64,000 nucleotides of DNA, taken from Helicoverpa zea (taxonomy: Eukaryota; Arthropoda; Insecta; Lepidoptera; Noctuidae). This document shows positions 1 to 12,901 of this stretch, piece after piece; position 1 is the first letter of the stretch, and each line of letters starts with the position of its first letter. The translations under genes were made by a program, and so were the position numbers. Location: assembly GCF_022581195.2 (NCBI RefSeq), contig NC_061452.1, forward strand, positions 4,595,501 to 4,659,500. Reading direction: 5' to 3'. A model generated the notes under the pieces. The model saw only the letters and a list, made by a program, of their open reading frames with translations, ran no database searches and was not told where the DNA came from.

Positions 1-85
1 TGAGAAACTATATAAAAATAATTTAAATTGAATTTAGGTAGCCAGATAAGGTATATTCAAGTACGCTATGATGGCATATTAAATA
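1..85. other. AT-rich flank, nothing recognised
   Basis: Short unique-looking stretch left of the first Helitron. The T at 85 is the host base immediately after the element's CTAG terminus on the minus strand. Confidence 0.5.
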
Positions 86-452
86 CTAGCTTCTGCCCGC
101 GACTTCGTACGCGGATCCTGTCCCTTATGCCAGCGACTACGGGGTCAGCAAAATCAAAGATCTGAATCGTCTGATATTGAATTTTAAGGGCCCGTTGACT
201 TGAAAACAACGGAATACGCATAACCATTAGAAACGTTCTATATATTTAATTTTTGTACTTTAACGGCAAAAGCACAGCAGACTAAACAGAACGCTGAGAA
301 CTGAACAGCAATAGACGTGACCATAGGGATAAAAGTAGTGATTCTAATTAGTCCGCATTTAAGTTGTGTGTGGCAAAAATATTACACGTATTATTACGTA
401 AAAAAAACATTAAATGTTACTGAGATGACAAAGTCGTGATGAGTTAGTGGAA

Positions 453-821
453 GTCGTGGTGGTTTAGTGGGTAGAGAACCAATCTCTCAAGTATGAGCGT
501 GCGTCTTTGATTCCAGGTCTGGCAAGTACCTGCCAATGCAACTTTTCTAAGTTCGTATGTACTTTCTACGTATATTTTGGATACCAATGACCGTTATTTG
601 GAGGGGATGTTAAAGTGTAGGTTCCGGCTGTCATTGAACATTCTTGGCAGTCGTTATGGGTAGTCAGAAGCCAGTAAGTCTGACCAGTTTTACCGAGGGA
701 TGTTGGGTTGAGCGGTTAACCGGGTTGTGGAGGTCAAATAGGCAGTCGCTCCTTGTAAAACACTGGTACTCAGTTGCATCGTGACTGGAAGTCGACCCTA
801 ACATAATTGGGAAAAAGGCTC
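453..821 (+). repeat. tRNA-derived SINE carried inside Helitron copy 1
   Basis: The start resembles a tRNA gene: an A-box-like TGGTTTAGTGGG and a degenerate B-box (TTTGATTCCAGG). The body includes the segment GGCAGTCGCTCCTTGTAAA, widespread in moth genomes as far as I recall. The same SINE sits at the same internal place in the second Helitron copy, so it was present before that Helitron multiplied. Ends are approximate. Confidence 0.6.
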
Positions 822-1833
822 TTGAGATAATAACGACAATAATAATGAGATATAAGCACCGCAGGACATCTGAGGCTGATGACGGGGAGTAGCGACCCCG
901 CGGGGCATATATACTGAGTTCTCCAGGGAGAGTATACTGTCCCCCATCTCCGGCCGGTCGGAGTGAACCATGACGGGGGTAGGTCTCACGCCTCTGGCTT
1001 GGCTTGACCATCCAGAGTGGAGTCGCTTGAGCAGGGTTAGTAGTCCTGCTCGGAGGATAGGTGCCTCGTGGTAAGTGACCCACAGGGAGCGCGTAATCTG
1101 CGTTTAAAATCCGCCGAGGTATCCTCACACTTCAGCCGCTCATGTCCCTGTTGCCCTCTTGTTGCTATTCAGTGACTGATTCCCGGGGGCCCAGTAAGTG
1201 AGCTGGCGAGTCCCCACCTGCCATTTTGACATGTGCCTAATACATTGTCATCGGCAGGTGCCATAGTTCCCGTAGTTTCCCCATTCCTAGTCCATTAGCA
1301 TCCCGTCACAATAGCCCAAGTAGTATTCATCCACAGTTAGAAATGGTATAGCACAGATTGTCTTTTTTTTTTAACGACGTCCACCGGGGATTGTCCTTGG
1401 GTTCATTTCTATAGTGTATAAAGGGATAATTGTCGGTTTTGTGTCACCATTTCATAAAAGTTGTCTCAAAAGGGCTTCAGCGTGTTGGCTTCGGCCTCAC
1501 GTTTCCCTCCCAAAAATTCGGAACTCTGTAGTCCCGAGGTCTGGAAGAGACATACAAAATAATAATGAGATATATATAACGCAACAAATTCGGAGAGTGG
1601 GGGCTCGTGACGCCACGTCCAGGTATTTAAATTTTGTACTAAGCAGTGACTTAACACAAAATTCAAGCGTGTTATATCTTCGTTATTATTTGTTTGTGAG
1701 AAGTAGAAAAGAAAAAATACGTGTCCATTATTTTAGGGTTATCTAAAAGACCGACTAATTATATTTTTTGATTCACCATACCTATTTCATAACATTCATT
1801 TCTATACATTTCAAGTGTAGTATTGCTCTTGAA

Positions 1834-2060
1834 GTTCCACATCAGGTGTTCCAGATCTTCGATGTTTATACGTCAAAATAGAGAGTGCTTATCAGATTGA
1901 ACCACTTTTGCTAAAACGTCATATCTTTATAAGCTATAGTCTAGCTGGGCTCCTGGGGTTCCACATCAGGTGTTTTACATCTTCAATTTTTATAAGTCAA
2001 CAGAGAGTGCTTATCAGATTGAACAACTTTTGCTAAAACGTCATACCTCATACAGCACCA
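1834..2060. repeat. Two-unit tandem repeat (~124 bp) in Helitron copy 1
   Basis: Units start at the motif GTTCCACATCAGGTGTT at 1834 and 1958 and include 'gagtgcttatcagattgaac' and 'ttttgctaaaacgtcat'. The homologous array in the other Helitron copy has five units. Confidence 0.8.
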
Positions 2061-2200
2061 ACAGACATACAACAGACATACAGACAGAATTTTTTTTGGA
2101 TTTGTGCTCCATTACTGTTTCTAAACCCCACCCAATTATTTTTTTTTAATATATTCAATGTACAGACACAGTTTTTTTACAGATTTATTATATGTATAGA

Positions 2201-5200
2201 TTTTTGAAAAATTACGTAAATTATTATTTAAAAATTATTTTAGTGGTCAATAAATTGCATCATTTCATCATCATTCAGGATTGGTTATAACTATAGTCAC
2301 CATGACATGGCAATTTGGTAATTTAAAACAAGACATTAAGTACCTTCCTACGTCGCAGATGAAATACGTTGCCATCTCGTATATTATTTGTCGATACATA
2401 ATGTATTTGCTTCTCTGTTAGTGCGAACACTCATCATGACTCGAATTATTTGACAACTTTTTTAATTTAACACCAATTTTTAAGAGTTTCAATAGTTTAA
2501 AGTTCAATCTATAATGTGCCACCCATATATGTAACAACCTTAAAAGGATGGTCCAAAAACACCTTCCAAGGCTTTGCAGCTCATTTGTTGGGCCCATTCA
2601 AAATTCAACTAAGTATCTATGCAAAATTGGTCGAGTTTAAAATTCAAATATTTTACAAAGCCACATACGGAAACGATAGAACCTTACATGATAGCACAAA
2701 AATATTTTCCAACACTTTGTAGATCATTCAAAGGGGCGAAAAAGGGTCCATTCAAAATTCAACTACTGGGTTGTTTTTCCTTAAACTTTGCAAAAAGTAA
2801 TAACATATTTATTTGGTAGTCAGCTGTTGATACCGATGAATCATTTCCATTACTTTGTAGGTGGTAATTTTAACAGTTCATTCTCAGAAATGATTATTAT
2901 CAGTTAGCCTATATACAATTTGTTACTGGCATTGACATAAGGTGTGTAGTAATTTTTGAAAAAAGCAGAAGATATTTTTTTAAACAGCCTTTTCATGAGG
3001 CGGGTCTAAATACCTTTATACAGTTTGTATAGTTATTATTATTATTAGTTAGCGATTAAATAGTTTTATGTACTTACCTGTCGTCACTTCATCACCATAC
3101 TTGTTCTATGGGAAACCAAGTTATATAACCACATAAATTAACCATTCAGATACCTAGCGATTAAAAATTAATCCAAATACAAGTTATGAGTAGGAAAATT
3201 ATGTATCTAATAAAGTCTTATTATTTTTTATGATGATCATACTTTGATATGGCCAAAATGAGCTTTATCACTATTTTAATCATTGGATTCTCAGGGGATA
3301 ATCAGCCATATTTTTTACATCGCGAGAGAAGCGGTCACAGATAATAAGTACATACAGGTATCTCTATGTAGACAGTGATTGTGCATCAGAATTTAATTAC
3401 GTGATCAGGAGTGTCTTTTCTTTATAGGAAGCGGGGTTTCCTCTAGCAATGGAACAGAAAGAGATCTATAATGAATTAAAGGCAACTAATACCTGAGTGA
3501 ATACGAAGTGTTATTCTAGAAATGTATATTGGGTGAGGAAGAATTAGAGAGTCTTAAAGAGATCTTTCATTAGTGATGATATCTGATACTACTAATGGGC
3601 ATTCTTAAGTTAATTTGGATATCAATCAGTTTTAAATATATGTAAATACATGAGTATGTGTATAACAACTTAAGTGTCTCCACAATAAACGATGTTTAGT
3701 GTGCAATAAACATTTCAATATCAAACTGCAGTAAATACGTAACTGCAATAAATACGTAAAATATTGCCATTGTTATATATGCAGCATTATATTTGCTACG
3801 TCAGTGGAATAAATTGATAAATTCCGTTAAATCATATCTAAGGAAATATTATAGTTTAATAAGTATAATTGCCCTCGGCCATCGACCGATTTCATGCAGT
3901 CGCCGCACGTGCGGTCGGCAGGTGGCTTTCAGAACGTACCTTTATTTATCAGTCAAAAGAATCATCATAAATTAAAGTTACTAAAAATAAGTATTTGCAA
4001 GTAAAAAAAAAAGAATCGATGTTCTATCAAGGTTTAAATAAAAAAAGTCTCAGGAAGCACTAACGAAGGACATTTCAATATAAGCGATACAAAAGATTGA
4101 TGAGACGTATTATGTATTATGTAACAGCCATTGATAAAGAAAAAAACATGTACAGGTCAGTTATCTTTGGGTTGTTTTCTGCTTTAAAATAAATGGTATA
4201 TAATATAAATGGTAAATAATATTTATTTTAAATTACCAAGTCAAAGAAACCAGTCTCAACTACCATGACAGAACAACACAAAAACCAACAATACTAAGTT
4301 TAAATTGGATTTTAGTGCATTTTGCCTTAAAATTTTGTTGCAAAGGTTGAGTAAGTAAAGAAAGAATCTTATCAATGACTGAATTTACATAATTTCTTTG
4401 GCATTTCTGCGGTGTCATGTAAACTATGATTACAAATATAACAACCACCTGTAAATGCATGTTTTATCGAACTATGTACGCGATGATAAGAGCCGTATTT
4501 TTATCCATATATTGATTATATTATCAGTGCCATATCAAGTGATTCATTGTTTATATCCTTAATCATAACAGTTTTCCAGTTATCGAGAATTCGAGATTAA
4601 ACTGCAAAAAACGTTGGTATTTTGCTCGCGAATTCGTTCAAACCTTGGAGTTTTACGAAGACACGCAATATAATAAACATATATATATATATGTGTATAC
4701 TTATAACTATTGTTATTAATTATTACATCAACGGCGTCATTCATATCGTCTCAACGATGGTGGGAATTTACCGTCTCAATGACTTCAGGATTTTCCGATT
4801 AAAGAACTTGTTTTCAATTTTTTTTATGATTTGCTATGAAATAATAATACTTAGATCCTTTTGGCTATTCAGCATCTATAACTACTTCATATATTAAAGA
4901 TCAGTAAAGATGATGAATACATTTTTATAACATAAAGTAAGCAAGTTCATAATCTTTAAATACACATGGATTTACTTCACCATTAGTAGATGTATTTAAC
5001 AAATTGTAGGTACCTATATTTGTCAATATACACTAAGAATTTCATACAGTTTTCCCACTGGATCTACATGGTCTATAATATACTTTATTTGAGGTACCTA
5101 GTACAACTCCCGAAGGTCAATAACACACATATTGACAAAGCAATAAATCCCAGTATAAACTAAGTTCAAGTGCTGGTCGACACATTAGTTCTATTCACGG

Positions 5201-7791
5201 AGAACAAATGACTAGCGGAGGTGCCATAACGGAACGGGAAAACCTACTAAGAAAGTAGTGAGCCAAACTGCGGGTGAGCGGGGTACGAAGAACGTTTCTG
5301 TTTTCGCCCTTATACGCCCTCTTTGGACCCGACCATTTTGTAATACCAAAAATCGTTGACATATGTTTCAAAGAACTCGAACACCTCGTTAGTTCCCTCG
5401 TAACCCCACATTACGAATTTGACCTTGAAGAAGACGCCTGACCTACCTGCATTATGACATCTCTCATCTTTCCTTACTCTGTGGTTCTGTCGATATTGGT
5501 GACGATGCCATGTGACGACCACGTGCGGCACTGATGCATCGGGCGTGTTACTTGTCAGATAATTTATGTATAGGTAGGTCATTATCGTCGCTGATATGTT
5601 ACTGGTTTGATTATAAATCATTCCGGCACTTAGAACCAGTCGCGTCTGACTCTACTATTTACAAGTACTGATACGGTTTTGTTTGGGTTGCTCAAGATAC
5701 TGCTATTTTTCCAGCATGGGTATGCAGGCAGATGTTCTTTGCTTGGGTAGGTAAAGAACCTCTGTTAAAGAAGAAGTTCTATGTGGTGCTTGCCTTTTTA
5801 TTGTGACGTGATAAAGGAAGGATAAAAATAATTAAAGAATCCGATATACATTGGTATAGATCCCAATTCGGCTTGGCAAGTGGGTTCATTTCACTTGCCA
5901 TCGCAGCGTTTTCATCCAGAGTTAAGAATAATAGTAGTCCAAAAATCCTGCTATGCAGTCTTATGCAGATCTCTTCTTTGACAACTATTTGAAGTTAAAC
6001 CAGATCATTTGGAGGACAGAATATATAACTCGATATTTAATTTCTTTACTAAAGATCTTACCTGACTGGTTAAGGAGTTATAACTGTATCTGCGCAGATC
6101 TCGAATCTGGTTGAAAAATTGCGCGTTATTTTAATTATTCTATTTAGGTACTTAACCCTGACTTATTCTATTTAAGTATATAAGAGTATCTTGTGTGAAC
6201 AATCTTCATGTCGCCTAACGCATAACAACGCCATTTCTTGAGCACGCGAGTGTGAAGGGTTATCTGCCGGGAACTTCTGATTTGTTCTAAATTCAAACAG
6301 TTATTATTGCCGAAAAAGTATGAGTAATTGCCAATCTTGACCTCTTTGCTGGTCACCTATTATTATCTTTTTTTATCATCGCAGTTATTTATGTCTATCA
6401 TGCAGTAATCACACGTAACGAATGAGAGTCTGAATGATCAACCGTGTTTAAATGTGGATCAAGTTGCATCATTTTATTATTTTCACCTCCGTCTAATTTG
6501 CTCGTTTTTTTCGTATTTAATTGGTCGTGAAAACCACGCTTACAGTACATGAAGAATAATTTGACCTTTAACTTGCTGTCGGTAATTAAATAAAAAAAGT
6601 AATTAATTATTCACAGCTAATTAATGGAATTTTACTTCGTTAATAATGTCCGTCGTTAGCCGTATCGAATACAATTATTTTGATTGGGATTCATATAATA
6701 AATAGAAAGTTTTTTACGCACATTATGACGTCCTCCTTAATTTACTATCGTGATTTCTAAGAAGCTATAAGGAGGTACCTTTAACGTATCCAGCATGACA
6801 GAACCGGAATCTGTATACTTCTACATTTGAAGTTTATAAAGAGTTAAAGCATTTTCGCTGATCCTTTTATCAATGTCACTTCTAAACCATTTCAGCGACG
6901 TCACCTGCAAAAATCAGTACGGACTTATGGTCGCCGATGCACGGAAGCAACCCGCCATGGTCAGTGGAGCCATAGTATTTAATTGCAACAAAGATGGACG
7001 CCGTGACAAAGGCAATAGACCATGAGACCATGAGACCGTGAGACCGTGACAGATTTGATAGGAGTGCCATAGGTAACGTGTAGGCAATTTTTATGGGTCA
7101 CTTCCTTCAAAGGAAAATTATTAGTTCCGTGTTCAAAAAGGTTTTTCCTATCGATTCTGGTCAATGACTGGTGTCTGCTTGTTATTGTGATTAAAGTGTG
7201 GCGAATTGCCTAAAAATATTAAGAAAAAACGTTTTTTCCGTGTTTTGATAGGTATTTCATCAAAGTTAAAACTTATAAAAAATTGTGCGTGTTCGTGAAT
7301 TTCCATAACACCAACAAATCGATCAAGTATTTTAAGAACAAGACGCACAATTTAAAAAACCCCAAAAACAAATTGCCTGCAATAAAAAACTATGTAAATC
7401 AGGCTTACTTTCAATCTCGTTTATTTTAAATCTACAGACATTAAATGAATGTTTCGTGTTAATTACAATAACAACACTTGTATGCAAACCTTCAAGGTGT
7501 AAAACTTGTCTGAAAGTTCAAGTTTGGGTGCGCTCTGCGCGTGCGCCAGTCGGTGAGTTACGCAAGATGGCGCCCGCACGCACTGCACTCGATGTTAACA
7601 ATCGAAATTACAAACATTAAGCAACAGGAAAGAAACTAATAGGAATTAGATCGCGGTCTAATTATACGATACTACTTTCGGGGCTATTAATTAGTAATTT
7701 AGGCCAGTTGTTTTTGGATGATGATTGTTTTCTTTGAAAGAAAACTTACTAGCGTACCAAGGCAAGGCACAGATTAAATGAAGCTTCTTTT
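2201..7791. other. No gene recognised; AT-rich DNA with degenerate repeats
   Basis: No convincing coding region on either strand. At 2543-2800 two degenerate units about 155 bp apart share 'cattcaaaattcaact'. At 4676-4695 there is a short AT/GT microsatellite. An open frame at 5310-5621 (minus strand, 103 codons) includes VFFKVKFVMWGYEGTNEVF; I do not recognise it, and could not tell an exon from chance. At 7018-7050 an 8-bp unit (gaccatga/gaccgtga) repeats four times. At 7530-7600 a GC-rich patch holds CAAGATGGCGCC, a YY1/Pho-like motif. Confidence 0.4.
7018..7050. repeat. Short 8-bp tandem repeat
   Basis: Four consecutive copies of GACCATGA/GACCGTGA, the last two sharing an A-to-G change. 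Confidence 0.8.
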
Positions 7792-7915
7792 TAGCCCAAG
7801 TTCACCGACAACAGAAACCTCAGTTTTGTTAAAAAAAACAGTTTAATATGAATTTTCATGTAAGCAGTTGTTTTAAGAAAACTGAGGTTTCCGTTGTCGG
7901 TGAAAATGGGCGTTA
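7792..7915. mobile_element. Foldback MITE (hairpin), copy 1
   Basis: Two arms of about 45 bp face each other: the left includes TTCACCGACAACAGAAACC and the right contains its near-perfect reverse complement, separated by a short AT-rich loop. The outermost bases are gccc/gggc. A more diverged relative lies at 12771-12901. The superfamily is not clear because no target duplication could be fixed. Confidence 0.65.
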
Positions 7916-10323
7916 CTAAGTATACTATACCTACAGTTCGCTCCATTAAAGTTTACATCTCTAAAGTTAGTTTCATTCATTGTCCATTTGTACGATCAGA
8001 TACAGATCATATCGAGTAGCTTGCTTGTCCAGTGATTTCGAAATTACACAATTTGCACTTCGTTTATAGTCCAACTGTAATCAAAGTTTTATCTATCAGC
8101 AATTTACTGAGTGACCACCTACCTACATAGCTACTGTTAATCTACTTAGCTTGATATGCATTTCATAATGTCCTGAAAACGGGTTTATTTTTGTATCTGT
8201 TGATAAAAGTGGGTGTCTAAAAAGTAATTAGACATTTTGGAGCCGATAAGGATTTCTGATATCGAATATTATTATCAGTTTCCTTCAGTGAAATGTTTAC
8301 GAAACTATATTTTATTATAGTTCATATCTAAAATAATAATCTTCAGTACCTACCTAATAAATGATATCTTGTAACCATAGCAAAATTGAAAACTAATAAT
8401 TTCTATCTATGTGTCATATGTGTGGTCTATCTATGTGTATGTCTATCTACGAGTATCTATGTAACTATCATCAAATTAAGTACCGCTTCGCTGAAACAAA
8501 TAACACTAAAATATAATTCAATATGAACCAGTAAAAGTGAACTTGACAAAGATAATAAAAAATGAAACAAAGTCCAGACTTCCAGGGATAAGAAGACAGT
8601 AAATGTGCACCTCCTTTCTCACCTCTTAGGTCCCTATCTCGGGTACTCAAGATAATAATTATTACCAATTAAGAAACATTTTTTATTTATTCCCATTCAA
8701 ACATTGGTGACTTATATACTTGTATTTATATATTTTTATTTTCTTTCAGTAGATGCGTCCAGGCTAGTGAGGAAAAGATTATACCATTGCTTCAGGTACC
8801 AATCAGTTTACCATTAGTGACTAAACTGAAACCAACGAACATTATGTATTGTTTTAAACCGGCCCTCACGTTTCATCACACGAAATAAACAGAAAAATGC
8901 ATAAACAAAATTCAGTACCTATTAATATCAGTAAAGTAATAAAGCTCTTAATACGTTTTATCATATAATTATTATCATTAAGCGTTAGGTATAAAATTTA
9001 TCAGGTCCCTACATGAACGGACACACGTAACTAAGTTACCAATCATTGCCATGGTAACAGAATTTCTAAACGACTCTCAATGAGATAAATGAGACACGCG
9101 CTATCTGTAGTTCGTTCGGAATTTTAATATTATCATTGCTAGTATTGTATTACATCATTATGAAACATTGCATAACATACGATAATGTCTGATGTGTGAG
9201 AATCAAGGGCAAATTTGTTTTATACGCTTAAAACCGAAAGCGCAGGGGATGTGGGTAAATGAACTCAGTATTTTAATGCCTAGAATGCGCGTGGAGAGAT
9301 CAGTGACCATTTGAAAATTCCACAATAAAAACCTATATTATAGGTGCCTACTTATCTTTAGCCGACTTTTGTTAGGTTCGTTAAATTAGCAAATCATATG
9401 AATATGTATAACAAATTGAAAAGAGGCTCTTAATTTCAATGTAAAGTAAAAAATATAGGTATGAAAATGAATATGAAACAGTTTATACATCGATAACGTA
9501 AATTAAAAACCGGTACCTACGCTGTAAAAAAATGGGTTTTTCAGTTTAAGCTTTCATAAGGAAATAACATTACCTACCTACAAAATTGTCTTCAGGCATT
9601 TAATTTACGGCCAGAACGAAAAACCTACAGAAACTTATATTCCCATGACGGAGTCTAACAGTAATACCTAAGCACTAAAATATAAAAAAAGAATAAGATT
9701 TATAAAATAAATCGTGAATCTTAAAATGTTATGTAAAACCCTGTTAAGCGACCTTGATTCCCATTGTAATTATGTAGGTAAACAAATCAAGAATATTAAT
9801 ATACTGGATCAACTGAATCATTTTCCGAGTGTCCTTAGGCTATATAAACTTTCTCCTGGAAGTGCTTGCCCAGAACAGGAGCAAAATCGCTTTAAACAGC
9901 TACCGTATACATAATACCAGAGATTACCTTAAAGTAGTACTTAGTAGTAGGTGTGTACGGTATTATCTCAACCTGGCCGTATCTAGTTTTCTACACGCAT
10001 GGTTCATACACACTTCTTTGTAATTCATGATGCAAATCAATTCAAATACCTTTGCCGTGATTAATTTCTTGCAAATCAGTCATATTTACGTGGCGCTTGT
10101 AGATAATCGGTATATTACAATAACGTGGCGTAAGAGATAAAATTCTTCGTCATTTTCTTACAGCAATTGTTAGTTCCTTTACTTATCTTTAGATCTTGAT
10201 AAAAATAGGATGTACAATTACTTTGTACAATTGCACAAACTTTGCCTATTTGAGTAAGATTGTCTCTGTTTTAAGTTAATTCGATTTTAAAAATATCTCG
10301 TCTCTTTGTACAATATGGACAGT
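7916..10323. other. No feature recognised
   Basis: AT-rich sequence with scattered 'taggtac'-type short repeats. No coding region, tRNA or transposon terminus was recognised on either strand. Confidence 0.4.
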
Positions 10324-10539
10324 TTAAGGGTGTTTTTCAGAAAAGAATACCCTGTGACGCACAGGAAATATTTTTTTTTATTTCGTGAATTTGATTATTT
10401 CACAGATAAACGCAGATGGCAGCTCTGAAGTGGAACAAAAGTGCTTTATTTTATTTTGTATTTTTCTGTGTTTTAAATTAATAATTGATAAAATTGGATT
10501 GTATAATTGTAAAATAAATTAATAATAATTAAATTGTAT

Positions 10540-10733
10540 AGACAGCTGTGATGCTGGGAAGTTTGTTCTTCACCGCTTCTTCTTTCCAGCCATAACACTA
10601 GGAAGTGGTGAAAGGGGGGCGTTTTGGGGGTGCTGTCATTCTTGTAAAATCTTGACGTTAAAAAGTGCTAATCGTATTAGCCTATTTTAATAAATGATTT
10701 TGACTTTGACTTTGACTTTGACTTTGACTTTGA
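10540..10733 (+). repeat. LINE 3' tail ending in (TTTGAC)n
   Basis: A 3'-UTR-like segment with an AATAAA-type motif (aataaatga) runs into six tandem TTTGAC units at 10698-10732. This tail type is common on moth non-LTR elements. The 5' boundary is uncertain, and it is nested in the piggyBac-type element. Confidence 0.55.
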
Positions 10734-11611
10734 ATTCCATTATATTTACTCTAATATTAAAGAATATATTGTTAACTAGCTAAATCTGCATTTTAAATTA
10801 AAATTATAAGATGATTTTAAGAAATATTAAAGTTTTTCTGTCAGCGTATGATGCATAGTATTCCTGAACGTCACAAAATATAATTAATTAAAAATAAAAC
10901 AAACAAGTATTAAAACGAAATCAACTTATGGTAGCATAAAGATATACTTAAAATCTTTTAAAAACAAACAAAACGATAGCATAATTTTATAAGATTATTA
11001 AATAATCAGCTAAATAATTTCACTTTCGTCACTTCTTGGACACATCTCACTAGAAAAGTTGTTATTACTAATGATATCCGCTACAATTTCCAAAATCAAG
11101 CCTAGTGAGAAATTTTAGATACTAACAAAATACTATGATGCCAAAATAAACGCTATAAAATGAAAAATATATATTTTAAAACCATTTTTGTAACATCCAG
11201 AATATGGGACAGTGACTATTATGAAAATTTCGTGATGGATAAGAATAATTTGAGCAATGTCCACACTGCCGTTTTCAAAACACAATTACAAAGAATAAAG
11301 TATTAACTCACAATTTTTTTAGATATAAACCTTTACACACACATATATAAACAAAACCGATTAAATGTAAGCCTTTTCGTTTGATACCTACCACACGCGC
11401 GGACAGGACGCTCCCATAAATTATTTAATTGTACACTAAGCTTTACAATTCAAGATCGTTACGATTTTGTTCCGGTAGTATGTAACGTGACGCACAGGAG
11501 GTGACGTTTCCATCTCACGAGACTTTTAAAATTGAAAATAACTAATATTTATTTAAACTACCTTGTTTTTAGCCTTACTAATCTAATAATGATGAGTTGT
11601 TTATGTTATAT

Positions 11612-11989
11612 GATGATGATGATGTCCTCCTAGCCGATTATCGGCTACGGCGGCTGTTCTCATGTAAGGAGATTAGCCAACTGCGCAGGACATATTATAG
11701 TGCACAAGCATTTGCGCAGACACAGGTGCACTCCCTATTCCTTCACTCTCATAGCCCGATGGGACGGCAATCCGACACGACCGGAGAGAGATCAGGCGCA
11801 GGACCGACATTTACGTGCTCTCCGATGCACGGGTGAATCAATCACCAACTTCCAGGCTTCGGGCTGCTTTGTGAAAGTCTTCTAAAACCCACAAAGCGAT
11901 TTCGGCCCGACTCGGGAATCGAACCCGAGACCTCGTGCTCAGCAGCCACACTTGCGACAGCTAGACCAACGAGGCAGTTAAATACAGTG
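11612..11989 (-). mobile_element. tRNA-derived SINE with 11-bp target duplication
   Basis: Read on the minus strand the head carries a pol III A-box-like TTGGTCTAGCTG and a near-consensus B-box (GGTTCGATTCCCG), then a body with CGGTCGTGTCGG, and ends in a short (ATC)n/(GATGATGAT) tail. Perfect direct repeats TTATGTTATAT flank it at 11601-11611 and 11990-12000, the signature of target-primed reverse transcription. It makes no protein and would rely on a LINE. A 5'-truncated relative lies at 58064-58268. Confidence 0.85.
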
Positions 11990-12770
11990 TTATGTTATAT
12001 ACAGTGTTATAGAGTTAAAAAAACAATTTATTAACCTTTTAAATACTGCCACTATCCGGACCAAAAATTTTGCGCGCCGATGACACCAACATTGTCGTCA
12101 CAGTTTTCGCCTTAACTGACTTTAAAACGGCAATGGCGGAATCCTAATACGATCATAAAGTTGCCAAGAAGGTAGAAAAAACACAAATTAGTAGATTTTG
12201 TCTTCAGTACGATATCAAATTCACCGTGAGGAAACCGGATTTTCCGGAACAATGATTTTCGTAGGACAACATTAAAATAATGATATTTCTTAAAATAACA
12301 ATAAATTTATGGCATAAAAATTAAAAATACGTTTTTAGAAATACAGAGACTAAGTTCAAAAACTTAAACATACCTAAAAACGAATATTTTAGAAGTTAGA
12401 TGTATTTGAAATCTCCAAGAGCGCCATGGGACACACGATATTTATACGTCCTCTTCAGGTTTATTTTAAATATAAAAATAACTATCCACTTTTTATGCTA
12501 CATATCGATTTAATTGTACATTAAAATATATACCTAAATTAATCAAAAACTCACTTTCACACGTGCCATATAAAAAAAAACAAAATAAAAATGTTTGAAT
12601 GTGTGGGACAGGCCCATTTTGCTAGGGTCAAGTTTTCTGAAAAACACCCTTAAAAGGTTTATCTAGCCACTAGTTACGTAGTAATCTGCTACTAGTCTAC
12701 GCATGGTCGCTACGACGACGTGTAGCCCAACGTAGTAGGTCACCCCTATTCAAAACTTTAAAAAACCATT

Positions 12771-12901
12771 TAGACCCAAGTTTACCAAGTATGAAAACGT
12801 CTGTTTTCTTAAAACAACTATGACTTTTCACGTCAAATTTTCAAAGTAAAGAATTAAAAAAAAGAAACTAACGTCTATGTAGTCGGTTAACGTGGGCCTT
12901 A
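12771..12901. mobile_element. Foldback MITE, diverged copy 2
   Basis: Left arm (gacccaagtttaccaagtat) and right arm (tagtcggttaacgtgggcc) are imperfect reverse complements. The outer gcccaagtt...-type end and the internal 'ttttcttaaaacaact' match the hairpin element at 7792-7915. Confidence 0.5.

Larger units (their letters stand above)
86..2200 (-). mobile_element. Non-autonomous Helitron, copy 1
   Basis: Read on the minus strand the element begins TCTATACATATAATAAATC (from 2200) and ends with a GC-rich hairpin (CCGCG, 8-nt loop, CGCGG) followed by GCAGAAGCTAG (to 86). It lies between a host A (complement of 2201) and a host T (complement of 85), with no target duplication. TC start, subterminal hairpin, CTRR end and A/T insertion define Helitrons. 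No Rep/helicase coding is visible, so it depends on an autonomous partner. It carries a tRNA-derived SINE near 453-821 and a ~124-bp internal tandem repeat near 1834-2060. A second copy lies at 48711-51029. Confidence 0.85.
10328..12649. mobile_element. piggyBac-type non-autonomous element
   Basis: Perfect 17-bp terminal inverted repeats (GGGTGTTTTTCAGAAAA at 10328 and its reverse complement ending at 12649) are flanked on both sides by TTAA (10324-10327 and 12650-12653), the invariant piggyBac target duplication. No transposase frame is present, so it is non-autonomous or internally deleted. Other elements sit inside it: a LINE tail ending at about 10732 and a complete SINE at 11612-11989. 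The motif GTGACGCACAGGA occurs near the left end (10355) and again near 11490. Confidence 0.8.

Noticed and set aside
664..1128. 154-codon minus-strand open frame
   Set aside because: Lies inside Helitron copy 1 and crosses the SINE; the counterpart in copy 2 is broken at a different place. Not a Rep/helicase.
10698..10732. CRISPR-like or satellite array (TTTGAC)n
   Set aside because: A simple hexamer run without spacers, typical of a LINE tail.
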